34,812 nucleotides of DNA, from positions 1 through 34,812 of the forward strand of contig NZ_JACJSF010000084.1 in NCBI RefSeq assembly GCF_014698035.1, read 5' to 3'. The notes beneath the pieces are model-generated. The model saw only the letters and a list, made by a program, of their open reading frames with translations. It was not told where the DNA came from and ran no database searches. A program made the translations under genes and the position numbers. The DNA is from Desmonostoc muscorum FACHB-395. GTDB lineage: Bacteria > Cyanobacteriota > Cyanobacteriia > Cyanobacteriales > Nostocaceae. Position 1 is the stretch's first letter; each line of letters opens with the position of its first letter. Below, one piece after another: positions 8,422-15,205 of this stretch.

Positions 8422-8578
8422 GCCATGTCTATACATAAACCACCAGTCATAAAAAGACACATTAGGTTACAAAAAAGCTCTACAAAAGTAATCTATAGGG
8501 CTACTAAAGACATTCAAATAGCCACAAAGAAAGCTTCGCTGAATTGAAAGTGAAAAATAGTGATTGAGGTGAATAATC

Positions 8579-9652
8579 ATGGTACAAGCAATTGACAATC
8601 CTGTTGCTGCAAATTTCCTAACTGATGCAGTAGTTGAGCGCCACAATTTCTCACAGTTAAATAAAACCCGTATTCGCTTCCGTATCCAGTTAAAGAAAAG
8701 TACAAAATCGGCTGCTCCTAAATGGGCAGATGTACTACAAGCTGAAGTTTCTGAAATTGAATCAGACCTCGTTAAAGTCACAAATTCTGAAGTCGGTTTG
8801 CGGGGTATTAAGGTATTCAAGAAGTTGGATGAAGCTGCTGCCCAATTGAGGCAAGAGATTGCTTCAGTTCAAGAGTGGATGTCTGCGGATACTGGTGATT
8901 GGATTTGTCCGATTGATTTGGCTCCACTCGTCTGGAATCAGTTAATCAATATCAGAGATAATATCGCCCCTGGATTGCGTAATCAGTTAAAAGCTGATTA
9001 TGAAGCTGGGTTGGTTGATTATCAAGAGCGAATTGATCAGTTCCTCTCGCTTAACACTTGGGAATTAGCACACGATAAGCAAGAGTCAGTCAAAGCCAAC
9101 TTGTTAAGAGCATTCCCGACTCTGATCGACCTCGAAGACTATTTACAAGTCGTTATTGGTCGTCCGGTGATTATCCCAGCATTGTCCGAACAACTCAATC
9201 AGCAACAAGCCGAATGTCTTGACCAGATTACCAAGTTCATTCAGCAGTATGACCAAAATCTGGAGCAAAGGCTACGGGAATCTGCTCTAGCTGGCGGTGA
9301 ACAACTTGCCGCACAGTTGCTTGAAGAATTGAGCGACTGGGAGCCAGGACGCAAGCCAATCCAGTTTAAAAAGAAGATGCAACGCCATCTGATGAAGGTT
9401 CAAGTACTACTAGCGAATGCTGACCCGGAGGCAGGCAGTAGCTTGGAGGCGATGATGGCGCATCTAGATTCTATCGTTAACGATCCGGCGATTGAGTCAA
9501 AGAATCTTGGTAGTGAGGGGCGTAGTCAATTGCAGCAAAAGATGCAAGAGATTCGCACCAAGTTGTTAGATGAACAACGCAATCTACAATCACTTGCGAC
9601 TGACGACGTGGGCTTATCGAAAGCTACAGTTGCCGCATTTAGGTTCAGGTAA
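8579..9652 (+). CDS. Hypothetical largely helical protein, 357 aa
   Basis: ATG 8579 is well supported by GAGGTGA seven bases upstream. The protein is soluble and almost entirely alpha-helical. Residues 50-150 and 210-350 contain heptad-like stretches rich in Q, E, L and A, consistent with coiled coils. A short motif-like block near residue 100 reads GDWICPIDLAPLVWNQL. No catalytic motif is evident and I do not recognise the family. It directly precedes the ycf35/DUF2997/ycf46 cassette, from which it is separated by a hairpin at 9659. It could be a partner of the AAA ATPase, since helical adaptors often neighbour such ATPases; this is inference from position only. Confidence 0.65.
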   Translation: MVQAIDNPVAANFLTDAVVERHNFSQLNKTRIRFRIQLKKSTKSAAPKWADVLQAEVSEIESDLVKVTNSEVGLRGIKVFKKLDEAAAQLRQEIASVQEWMSADTGDWICPIDLAPLVWNQLINIRDNIAPGLRNQLKADYEAGLVDYQERIDQFLSLNTWELAHDKQESVKANLLRAFPTLIDLEDYLQVVIGRPVIIPALSEQLNQQQAECLDQITKFIQQYDQNLEQRLRESALAGGEQLAAQLLEELSDWEPGRKPIQFKKKMQRHLMKVQVLLANADPEAGSSLEAMMAHLDSIVNDPAIESKNLGSEGRSQLQQKMQEIRTKLLDEQRNLQSLATDDVGLSKATVAAFRFR

Positions 9653-9658
9653 AAAACA

Positions 9659-9686
9659 GTCTTGGGCGGGTGCATTCGCTCAAGAC
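9659..9686. other. Intercistronic hairpin
   Basis: GTCTTGGGCG (9659-9668) pairs with CGCTCAAGAC (9677-9686) with one G-T wobble over an 8-nt loop. An A run precedes it and no T run follows on the plus strand, so a processing or mRNA-stabilising role upstream of ycf35 is likelier than termination in the plus direction. Confidence 0.4.
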
Positions 9687-9784
9687 TCGACCAACGTATT
9701 AAACGCGCAGTTTCCACAATAACCCAAAAGGGATATCGCACTTCTACTATCTCTCAAACCAATTTGAAAGTCTTGGAGCTAAAA

Positions 9785-10234
9785 GTGTCACATTTCTCAA
9801 CAGTCAAAACCAAATTAAGCAATCACGAGTGTTTGGTGCAAGCTCTCACGGATCTAAACCTATCACCGCAAGTTCATGAAGAAGCGCAGCCACTAAAAGG
9901 ATACTACGGTGGCTCTCAAGGACAAAGCGCTGAAATTATCGTATCTGGTCGCACCATAAAAGCCCGTGCAGACATCGGGTTCAAATGGAATCAGTCAAGC
10001 GGCGTGTACGAGGTAATACACGACAGTTATGAGACAGTTCCGAAGTTGGGCAAAGACTTTTTCAGTAATAAACTAATGCTGGCTTATGGTAAGCATTTGG
10101 TTCGCGCTAAAGCCGCCGAGTTACAAGAAAGGTTTGGTGAATGTGCGATCGCCGAAGAAACTAGCGGCACTGTGCAAACTCTACGGCTGACTTTTGCCGG
10201 ACATCAGGAAGTTCAACAATTTGCACGGAGATAA
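9785..10234 (+). CDS. ycf35: Ycf35 / DUF1257 family protein
   Basis: The true start is GTG 9785, with GGAG six bases upstream. Longer in-frame starts lie in the hairpin region, and family members begin at this MSHFST position. The 149-aa product is recognisable across its whole length: VSHFSTVKTKLS at the N-terminus, GYYGGSQGQSAEI, ARADIGFKWN, and the C-terminal FAGHQEVQQFARR. Ycf35 is conserved in cyanobacteria and in some algal plastids; its biochemical role is unknown. It is followed after 2 bp by a DUF2997 gene and then by the Ycf46 AAA ATPase, so the three form one cassette. As far as I know this neighbourhood is found in cyanobacterial genomes and points to a shared function. Here it lies among accessory genes, so it may be a second copy rather than the chromosomal one. 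Confidence 0.9.
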   Translation: MSHFSTVKTKLSNHECLVQALTDLNLSPQVHEEAQPLKGYYGGSQGQSAEIIVSGRTIKARADIGFKWNQSSGVYEVIHDSYETVPKLGKDFFSNKLMLAYGKHLVRAKAAELQERFGECAIAEETSGTVQTLRLTFAGHQEVQQFARR

Positions 10235-10236
10235 AT

Positions 10237-10449
10237 ATGGAACGTTCAATACTGATTCATTTCGACAATGCTACAGGTGAAGTTCGAGTGGAAGCGGAGG
10301 GGTTCGAGGGTTTGAGTTGTTTATCGGCTACACAACCGTTTGAAGAAGCACTTGGAGTTGTCAGCGAGAGCGATCGCACATTTAAAAATGAAGCTCAAAC
10401 CCAACAACTTCGGACTACCCTAAGCAGTCAAACACGTTTGCACCAGTAA
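10237..10449 (+). CDS. DUF2997 family small protein
   Basis: The 70-aa product starts at ATG 10237, 2 bp after the ycf35 stop, with GGAG in the end of ycf35 as ribosome binding site. The first 45 residues match DUF2997 as I remember it: a two-strand opening ERSILIHFDNATGEVRVEAEGF, then LSCLSATQPFEEALG. The tail is polar and glutamine-rich. DUF2997 proteins are typically encoded next to DUF1257/Ycf35 genes, which fits. Function is unknown. Translation is probably coupled to ycf35. Confidence 0.8.
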   Translation: MERSILIHFDNATGEVRVEAEGFEGLSCLSATQPFEEALGVVSESDRTFKNEAQTQQLRTTLSSQTRLHQ

Positions 10450-10457
10450 TCAGTCAT

Positions 10458-10488
10458 CAGTTACCAGTCTTAACTCGGCTGGTAACTG
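10458..10488 (+). other. Hairpin between DUF2997 gene and ycf46
   Basis: CAGTTACCAG (10458-10467) and CTGGTAACTG (10479-10488) form a perfect 10-bp stem with an 11-nt loop. No T run follows, so this could tune expression between the two small genes and ycf46 rather than end transcription. Its sequence recalls the CAGTTATCAGT repeat family seen near 20.86 kb. Confidence 0.4.
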
Positions 10489-10539
10489 CTGATCATAAAG
10501 GCTTCGCCATTTCATAAGTGAAATATTTGAATAATTGAC

Positions 10540-12162
10540 ATGAAACTCTCAAATCTTCTCTCCACACTCGATTCACAAATCCCGATCGCCGCAGTTGATG
10601 TCCTGTCCCCCGATGAGGCAACTATCATTCAGTGGTTGACAACCGAAGCTAAAGAAAAACTCAACAGTCCAGTTTTCTTTTGGAACTTGGGAGTATCCAG
10701 CCTGGAGCAATGCCTGATTGCACCGGATGGTGGGCTGGTGTTTAAGTCAGTGCCAGAGTACAAAAGACCACCCCACGCTGATCCAATACTCTTCGTTTTC
10801 GACTACATAAATAACTTTGATGGTGCTGGGGTGTTTATTCTGGGAGACATACACCCCTTTGTTGGCAAAAATTCCCCACAGATGAGTTGGGAAATCCTTA
10901 CCAGAGTGAAAAACCTTTACCATCGTCTCAAACCTACAGAAAAACGGATCGTGCTGCTGGGTCAAAACATCGAACTACACGATTCTTTGGTAAGGCTCAT
11001 CCCCTACTGTGAAGTGCCACTACCGAACATTGGCCAAATTCAAGACCACTTCGAGTCATATCTGGTTTTTCTTGAAGAATCTGCTACTGAGCAGGATGTC
11101 ACATTTCAAGTGTCCCTGAGTTATGAAGAAAAAGAAACCTTTGCACGGGCAGCGCTGGGACTGACGCTAGAGGAAGTCAGCGATTTCTTGCGGCTAACCA
11201 TCAAAGAGCGTTTGAGCAACGCTGGCATTTTGATTGATGCCACAGTTACGCCTCTAATAGTCGAGTACAAAACTCGGCTGCTGGCTCAGATGGGAATTGA
11301 GTTGGGCAAACCTGCTACAATCCCCTTTGGCGGACTTGATTTACTGCGCGAATGGCTGACTCGTCGGCGGCGACTGTTCACTCAAGAGGCACGTAAGCTG
11401 CATCTGCCGCAACCCAAAGGCGTATTGTTGGCTGGCCCGCCCGGAACAGGTAAGTCGATTTGCGCCAAAAACATTGCAACCATACTCAATTTACCACTAC
11501 TCCAACTTGATATTGCGTCCCTCCTTGGTTCTCTGGTTGGTGAATCTGAAGGTAATGTTCGCCGTGCCTTGAAGACAGCCGAAGTGATTGCACCCTGCGT
11601 TTTATGGATAGACGAAATAGAGAAAGCCTTGTCTGGTAGTGGCGATAGTTCGGGAGTTTCCCAGCGCATTCTGGGGAATCTGCTCACGTTCATGAGTGAG
11701 TGTACGGCTGGCGTGTTTGTTGTGGCTACCTGCAACGACCCGTCTGCTCTACCTAGTGAATTGAAACGGAAAGGCAGATTTGATGAAAACTTTTTTGTTG
11801 ACTTACCAACCGAACCGGAGCGATGTCAAATCCTGAAAATTCACCTGGAGCGTTTTGGCATTGTGGTCGAAGGCGAATATCTCGAAGCGATCGCCGCAAA
11901 CACCGCGAAGTTTTCAGGCGCAGAATTAGAAACTCTAGCAGCAGAAGCGGCACTACTGGCGTTTGACGAAGGGCGACCGCAGCAAGTGACGCTGGGAAAT
12001 TTAGAGAATTGCAGCCATTCCATTACCCCGCTTGCCGTTACTGATGCTCAGGCAGTTGAAAGAATGCAAGCTTGGTCTAAGACTGCGAGGGCAGCAAGTA
12101 GTCCTGTCATCGGGGTGAAACAAGCGTCTTTGCGTACTGCCAAGTTTCGCAACATGAATTGA
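10540..12162 (+). CDS. ycf46: Ycf46 family AAA+ ATPase
   Basis: The 540-aa protein has an N-terminal Ycf46-specific region (about 1-250) and one AAA+ module. Walker A is GPPGTGKS at 299-306, Walker B is WIDE with D358 and E359, and KRKGRFDE supplies the arginine-finger region, followed by an AAA lid with SGAELETLAAEAA. There is no membrane segment and no protease zinc motif, so it is an ATPase of the FtsH/ClpX-like AAA group but not a metalloprotease. Length and domain order fit the cyanobacterial and plastid Ycf46 family. The cassette partners Ycf35 and DUF2997 lie directly upstream. Ycf46-type genes in Synechocystis have been linked to stress-responsive expression, but substrates are unknown. 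A 13-bp perfect hairpin follows the stop codon. Confidence 0.9.
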   Translation: MKLSNLLSTLDSQIPIAAVDVLSPDEATIIQWLTTEAKEKLNSPVFFWNLGVSSLEQCLIAPDGGLVFKSVPEYKRPPHADPILFVFDYINNFDGAGVFILGDIHPFVGKNSPQMSWEILTRVKNLYHRLKPTEKRIVLLGQNIELHDSLVRLIPYCEVPLPNIGQIQDHFESYLVFLEESATEQDVTFQVSLSYEEKETFARAALGLTLEEVSDFLRLTIKERLSNAGILIDATVTPLIVEYKTRLLAQMGIELGKPATIPFGGLDLLREWLTRRRRLFTQEARKLHLPQPKGVLLAGPPGTGKSICAKNIATILNLPLLQLDIASLLGSLVGESEGNVRRALKTAEVIAPCVLWIDEIEKALSGSGDSSGVSQRILGNLLTFMSECTAGVFVVATCNDPSALPSELKRKGRFDENFFVDLPTEPERCQILKIHLERFGIVVEGEYLEAIAANTAKFSGAELETLAAEAALLAFDEGRPQQVTLGNLENCSHSITPLAVTDAQAVERMQAWSKTARAASSPVIGVKQASLRTAKFRNMN

Positions 12163-12170
12163 TAAAGTCC

Positions 12171-12203
12171 GCGATTTCTCCTGTTGTGTTCAGGAGAAAT
12201 CGC
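12171..12203 (+). terminator. Perfect 13-bp hairpin after ycf46
   Basis: GCGATTTCTCCTG (12171-12183) pairs perfectly with CAGGAGAAATCGC (12191-12203) over a 7-nt loop, 8 bp after the ycf46 stop. No T run follows, so termination would be inefficient or the hairpin may protect the 3' end of the upstream mRNA. Confidence 0.5.
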
Positions 12204-12288
12204 ATTGCTCAAAAGAGACAATTGCTACGCCAAAAAGAGAGTGAATTGGCTTGGATTGACAATGATATTTCTAATTTCAAGGAAAAAA

Positions 12289-12642
12289 ATGGCAAATACA
12301 GACTTGGTAACTTATTACGGTCAAACCGAAAAAATCGACCATTTAGTTGAAAAACATGGTGCATATTTAGAACAACTGGACAGAAAAACCAAACTCTTGC
12401 TACGTACAACTTTGTCGCAATATGTTTTCATGCAGCGAATATGTAGTCCTGAAGATTATTCTTTAACAGAAGCTTTGAAAGATGGAGATTTTGAGAGATT
12501 CCTGTGTGATGGTATTCCAAAAGTGTTAATAAATCTTTGTTCTGAGCTAAATGGACTAACAGCAGACGAAGCAGAAACGATACTTGAAGCTTTACAACAT
12601 CAATTGCGTTGGGGCAATGCCCGATTATTGACGATTCAATAA
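12289..12642 (+). CDS. Hypothetical helical protein, 117 aa
   Basis: ATG 12289 is preceded by AAGGA at 5-6 bp and is chosen over the longer in-frame start at 12184, which lies inside the hairpin. The product is soluble and predominantly helical, with the motif HGAYLEQLDRKTKLLLRTTL, then SLTEALKDGDFERFL and a C-terminal AETILEALQHQL. I do not recognise the family. Its stop lies 12 bp before the WGR-protein start, so the two are very likely co-transcribed and may act together. Confidence 0.6.
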   Translation: MANTDLVTYYGQTEKIDHLVEKHGAYLEQLDRKTKLLLRTTLSQYVFMQRICSPEDYSLTEALKDGDFERFLCDGIPKVLINLCSELNGLTADEAETILEALQHQLRWGNARLLTIQ

Positions 12643-12653
12643 CTAATTACAGC

Positions 12654-13208
12654 ATGAAAACTATGGAAACATATCTTGTTTTTGTTGACGCTGTTAACAA
12701 CAGTAACAAATTCTGGAGTGCGAAAGTTGAAGGCAGTAGTTTGACTGTTGAATGGGGACGAGTGGGTTACAATTCCCAGAAGAAAGTACATTCTCTCTTG
12801 AGCCATCAACAGGCTGTCTTTAAATTTCACAATCTGGTAGCCGAAAAAAAATCTAAGGGCTACAGAGAAAGTCAGCCACAAATGGATGGCGAACGCAGTA
12901 TTTCAGATATCAGACGAGCGATACAACTATTAAATGCTATACGTCAGGCTGTTGCAAACAGGAACTTTAGTGATAGCTACATACTTGCCCTTAATGAGTA
13001 TCTGAAAATTGTCCCAACACCATTGGGAATGCAGATAGATCCTTACAGGGTGTACCGAAGAGTTGTAGATGTTGACTATCAACAAGAACTGCTCAATTCT
13101 TTACTGGTGAATGAACCTGTAGCTGTTCAGATCAAAGAATCGCCGCAATCTGAACCGAAAACTGTCAGCCTCAAGACTATCAGTAAGAACTTCTGGCGGC
13201 ATTTGTAA
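12654..13208 (+). CDS. WGR-domain protein, about 184 aa
   Basis: Start is ATG 12654 or the in-frame ATG 12663; the longer frame from 12609 overlaps the previous gene. Residues 4-75 form a WGR domain: YLVFVDAVNNSNKFWSAKVE, the signature EWGRVGYNSQKKVHS, then a helix AVFKFHNLVAEKKSKGY. In PARPs and bacterial regulators this fold contacts DNA ends or RNA. The remaining 110 residues are helical and unassigned, with a possible second small domain around YILALNEYLKIVPTPLGMQID. No PARP catalytic domain is attached. Bacterial stand-alone WGR proteins are often plasmid- or island-borne. A DNA-binding role is inferred from the domain; the partner is probably the 117-aa protein upstream. Confidence 0.8.
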   Translation: MKTMETYLVFVDAVNNSNKFWSAKVEGSSLTVEWGRVGYNSQKKVHSLLSHQQAVFKFHNLVAEKKSKGYRESQPQMDGERSISDIRRAIQLLNAIRQAVANRNFSDSYILALNEYLKIVPTPLGMQIDPYRVYRRVVDVDYQQELLNSLLVNEPVAVQIKESPQSEPKTVSLKTISKNFWRHL

Positions 13209-13279
13209 TTTTAAATGCGTCACTTTGTAAGAGATGCTAAAAAGCTACACTTCCTTTTGAAATATTGTTTGGTTAAATT

Positions 13280-13549
13280 ATGGAAATCAAGACTATTGCT
13301 GTAACTTACACACGTAAGTTCAATTTAGGTGACTATGAATCTTTAGAGTTAAGTTGCTCCTTATGGGGACAAATTGACCCAAAAGAAGAAGATGCACAAG
13401 GGACGACACAATTTCTATTTCAACAAGCAAAGGATTCAGTTAAGGAAGCTGCAATCCCAGTAATTAAAGCTTCCACACATCAAATGAATAAAGCCAAAAT
13501 GTACAAGCACTCTGCAACAAATCAATTTGATGATCTTGATAATTTCTAA
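13280..13549 (+). CDS. Conserved-looking small cyanobacterial protein, 89 aa
   Basis: It starts at ATG 13280. The first 32 residues (IKTIAVTYTRKFNLGDYESL followed by ELSCSLWGQID) are a beta-hairpin-rich block that I recall from short cyanobacterial plasmid proteins; an acidic linker and a basic helix follow. There is no membrane segment or catalytic motif. The function is unknown. A strong terminator at 13586 closes this transcription unit, so the gene is probably the last of the 12.3-13.5 kb group. Confidence 0.6.
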   Translation: MEIKTIAVTYTRKFNLGDYESLELSCSLWGQIDPKEEDAQGTTQFLFQQAKDSVKEAAIPVIKASTHQMNKAKMYKHSATNQFDDLDNF

Positions 13550-13585
13550 TAACTGAAATTCACCTTTTAAATTCAAAAACATTTT

Positions 13586-13619
13586 AGTCAAGCATTAATA
13601 CTGCTTGGCTATTTTTTTT
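13586..13619 (+). terminator. Strong Rho-independent terminator
   Basis: AGTCAAGCA (13586-13594) pairs with TGCTTGGCT (13602-13610) with one wobble, a 7-nt loop and then A followed by eight T residues. This is the clearest intrinsic terminator in the window. Confidence 0.85.
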
Positions 13620-13663
13620 CACCCAGCGCTTTGACCCCCACAAACCACAACAGGAAAGACATC

Positions 13664-13861
13664 ATGCCTAAAAAAGCTAACCCAGTCCCAAAAGACCATT
13701 CCCAGTTATGCCTTCAGTACCTCCGCCGTTGCGGTGGCAGCGCTCGATTATGCACTATAAATTTTAGTCTGGGGGTAATTCAAACGTTAGTTAATCGCAA
13801 TCTGGTAAAAGTGACAAATACAGGTGCAGGATTTTTTGTGGAGTTGGACGAAGTGAAATGA
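13664..13861 (+). CDS. Small winged-helix-like protein, 65 aa
   Basis: ATG 13664 has AGGAAAG five bases upstream; the longer in-frame start at 13631 has none. The sequence CLQYLRRCGGSARLCTINFS, then VIQTLVNRNLVKVTNTGAGF, has the spacing of a minimal winged helix: helix, turn, recognition helix, two-strand wing. I infer DNA binding but cannot name a family. Its stop overlaps the next start (ATGA), so it is translationally coupled to the following membrane protein. Confidence 0.6.
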   Translation: MPKKANPVPKDHSQLCLQYLRRCGGSARLCTINFSLGVIQTLVNRNLVKVTNTGAGFFVELDEVK

Positions 13862-14202
13862 AAACCCATAAAGTAACTCATCAATCATCTCTGCCTTCAA
13901 ACACCCGTAATAAATTAGTTCTTCGTCGGACTCGAAAAAGATTTAACCCCAGGATTTTTATCGAGCGCACCATAGAAACAACTGCAATTATCTCTCTGCT
14001 CTTGACTGGATTTTCGGGAGTTGGAGCAATGGGGTGCTGGGGAATGGAGATTATAGAGACGAATGCTGACTCCAACATCATCATCTCTGGTTGGGAGCAG
14101 CAAAAAAATATCTGCCTGGGTGCAATGCTGGTAAGTTTTTCCGCCTTCTTAGGGAGTTCTCTAATCGGAGCAAGTTTCAGCATTCAACGAGATAAATTTT
14201 AG
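13858..14202 (+). CDS. Small membrane protein with two transmembrane helices, 114 aa
   Basis: ATG 13858 overlaps the upstream stop by four bases. A basic N-terminus (about 35 residues, rich in R and K) precedes two hydrophobic segments, about residues 41-62 (TTAIISLLLTGFSGVGAMGC) and 85-107 (ICLGAMLVSFSAFLGSSLIG). The linker contains an acidic-polar block. By the positive-inside rule the N-terminus is cytoplasmic and available to bind nucleic acid or a partner such as the co-translated winged-helix protein. Family unknown. Confidence 0.6.
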   Translation: MKTHKVTHQSSLPSNTRNKLVLRRTRKRFNPRIFIERTIETTAIISLLLTGFSGVGAMGCWGMEIIETNADSNIIISGWEQQKNICLGAMLVSFSAFLGSSLIGASFSIQRDKF

Positions 14203-14216
14203 GGAGATAAACAACG

Positions 14217-14444
14217 ATGGAAATCAAGTTAACTACATCAGAGATTCGGACTATATTACAGGGTTGCCAATATACGTTGCAGCTTGTGGGGAGCAGTAAG
14301 GATTATCGCAGGCTTCAGTCGTCCGAGTATTTTTCTACATCAAACGATGTGGTATTAAACGATGCTGTCAATGTTTTGGGAGAAATAGTGAACGCAATTG
14401 ATGACGTGGAGCAGATGATTGAACAGCAAACAGGAAAAGTCTAG
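14217..14444 (+). CDS. Hypothetical protein, 75 aa
   Basis: It starts at ATG 14217 with AGGGAG upstream, 14 bp after the membrane-protein stop, so it belongs to the same operon. The product is helical and acidic (VNVLGEIVNAIDDVEQMIEQ) with the opening IKLTTSEIRTILQGCQYTLQ. I do not recognise it. Confidence 0.6.
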   Translation: MEIKLTTSEIRTILQGCQYTLQLVGSSKDYRRLQSSEYFSTSNDVVLNDAVNVLGEIVNAIDDVEQMIEQQTGKV

Positions 14445-14520
14445 AAATCAAGCAGAGATTTTTCAATACCGGAGGGCTATTCCCGCCCCAGACTAACCCA
14501 AGATTAGGAGCGATCGCAGT

Positions 14521-14733
14521 ATGGTACAAAACATTGGTATTAAACCAATGCATCCAAGAGAATTCAAAATAATTCACAATGCTTCCATATACCTGATGCA
14601 TAGGCTTAGTGATTATCCTGAGCAAACAATAAGTCATTGGTTAGCTGACGAAAGTAGTACAAGGTATCAACAGCCAAAACCACAGGTACTTAATCATTTT
14701 GGAGCTATCCATAAATTATTATCAGGTACTTAG
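14521..14733 (+). CDS. Hypothetical protein, 70 aa
   Basis: ATG 14521 has AGGAG ten bases upstream, partly inside a HIP1 site. The product is a basic, histidine-rich small protein (HPREFKIIHNASIYLMHRLS) with no membrane segment. The stop codon lies inside a perfect palindrome and is followed by a strong terminator, which supports a real transcript end here. Family unknown. Confidence 0.5.
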   Translation: MVQNIGIKPMHPREFKIIHNASIYLMHRLSDYPEQTISHWLADESSTRYQQPKPQVLNHFGAIHKLLSGT

Positions 14734-14752
14734 CGTCAGCCTGACGCTAAGT
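14728..14752. repeat. 25-bp near-perfect palindrome overlapping a stop codon
   Basis: ACTTAGCGTCAG (14728-14739) and CTGACGCTAAGT (14741-14752) are perfect 12-bp inverted arms with one central base. The TAG stop of the 70-aa gene is inside the left arm. The single-base centre argues for a protein-binding dyad or a recombination-like site as much as for an RNA hairpin. Confidence 0.55.
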
Positions 14753-14758
14753 CATCAG

Positions 14759-14790
14759 AAAAACCCTACTCACCAGCCGGTAGGGTTTTT
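14759..14790. terminator. Bidirectional intrinsic terminator
   Basis: AAAAACCCTAC (14759-14769) pairs perfectly with GTAGGGTTTTT (14780-14790) over a 10-nt loop. A and T runs flank the GC core on both sides, so it can stop transcription in both directions. It insulates the iteron-bounded segment that begins 20 bp later. Confidence 0.8.
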
Positions 14791-14810
14791 ATTATTAGTA
14801 TTAGCAGTAC

Positions 14811-14887
14811 CGGAATTCAATCGGAACTCAACCGGAACTCAACCGGAATTCAATCGGAACTCAGTCGGAACTCAATCGGAACTCTAG
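14811..14887 (+). repeat. Array of seven 11-bp direct repeats (CGGAACTCAAY), left set
   Basis: Seven consecutive units of exactly 11 bp run from 14811 to 14887. They are variants of CGGAACTCAAT, with CGGAATT in two units and CAGT or CTAG endings in others. The last unit overlaps the AGGAG ribosome binding site of the HTH gene at 14900. An 11-bp period places each unit on the same helical face, as in iterons, ParR-type centromeres and multimeric operators. A matching array in opposite orientation is at 19553-19594. Confidence 0.9.
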
Positions 14888-14899
14888 GAGCCGAAACCA

Positions 14900-15202
14900 T
14901 TGCTAATTCAGGGAAGCTGTGTAGTTGAACAATTGTTAACACGAGAGGAGGCAGCTAAGAAATTGGAGCCATCAGTTGGAATTAGACAGTTCCAAAAGTA
15001 TTTAGACTTAGCTTCTTTGTACTTGCCAGAATTTGAGGATTTTCGGGACGAAGATAATGGAGGGTTAAACGGACGAGCGAAGTTGACAAACTGGCATTTA
15101 CCTGTGCTTCAAAGAATTAGAAGTTACGTTTTAGCCAAGGGTTCTTTGAAGAAGGCAGCTATTGAATTAAAAAATCACCCCGAAAAGTTTTTAGGAGCCT
15201 AA
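14900..15202 (+). CDS. Small HTH (MerR/excisionase-like) DNA-binding protein, 100 aa
   Basis: The start is TTG 14900 with AGGAG nine bases upstream; a later TTG at 14933 is possible. Residues 11-40 (LLTREEAAKKLEPSVGIRQF, then QKYLDLASLY) have the layout of a MerR/excisionase-type HTH that starts with LT-x-x-E-A-A. The second half contains a basic helix (RIRSYVLAKGSLKKAAIELK). The iteron array directly abuts its ribosome binding site, so it is the obvious candidate to bind the 11-bp units and to autoregulate. The next gene starts 3 bp after its stop. The HTH reading is by eye; family unassigned. Confidence 0.65.
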   Translation: MLIQGSCVVEQLLTREEAAKKLEPSVGIRQFQKYLDLASLYLPEFEDFRDEDNGGLNGRAKLTNWHLPVLQRIRSYVLAKGSLKKAAIELKNHPEKFLGA

Positions 15203-15205
15203 ATA

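Noticed and set aside
8425..8547. A 40-codon lysine/arginine-rich frame starting 3 bp after the 97-aa gene
   Set aside because: No Shine-Dalgarno and too short to separate from AT-rich chance; could be revisited with transcript or ribosome data.
12159..12350. A frame overlapping the ycf46 stop by four bases
   Set aside because: It runs through the perfect hairpin at 12171 and overlaps the better-supported 117-aa gene with its own AAGGA site.
13881..14183. A 100-codon minus-strand frame
   Set aside because: Entirely antisense to the two-helix membrane protein, which has a coupled start and sensible topology.
14811..14887. CRISPR-like array
   Set aside because: Units are contiguous 11-mers without spacers, and no cas genes are present.
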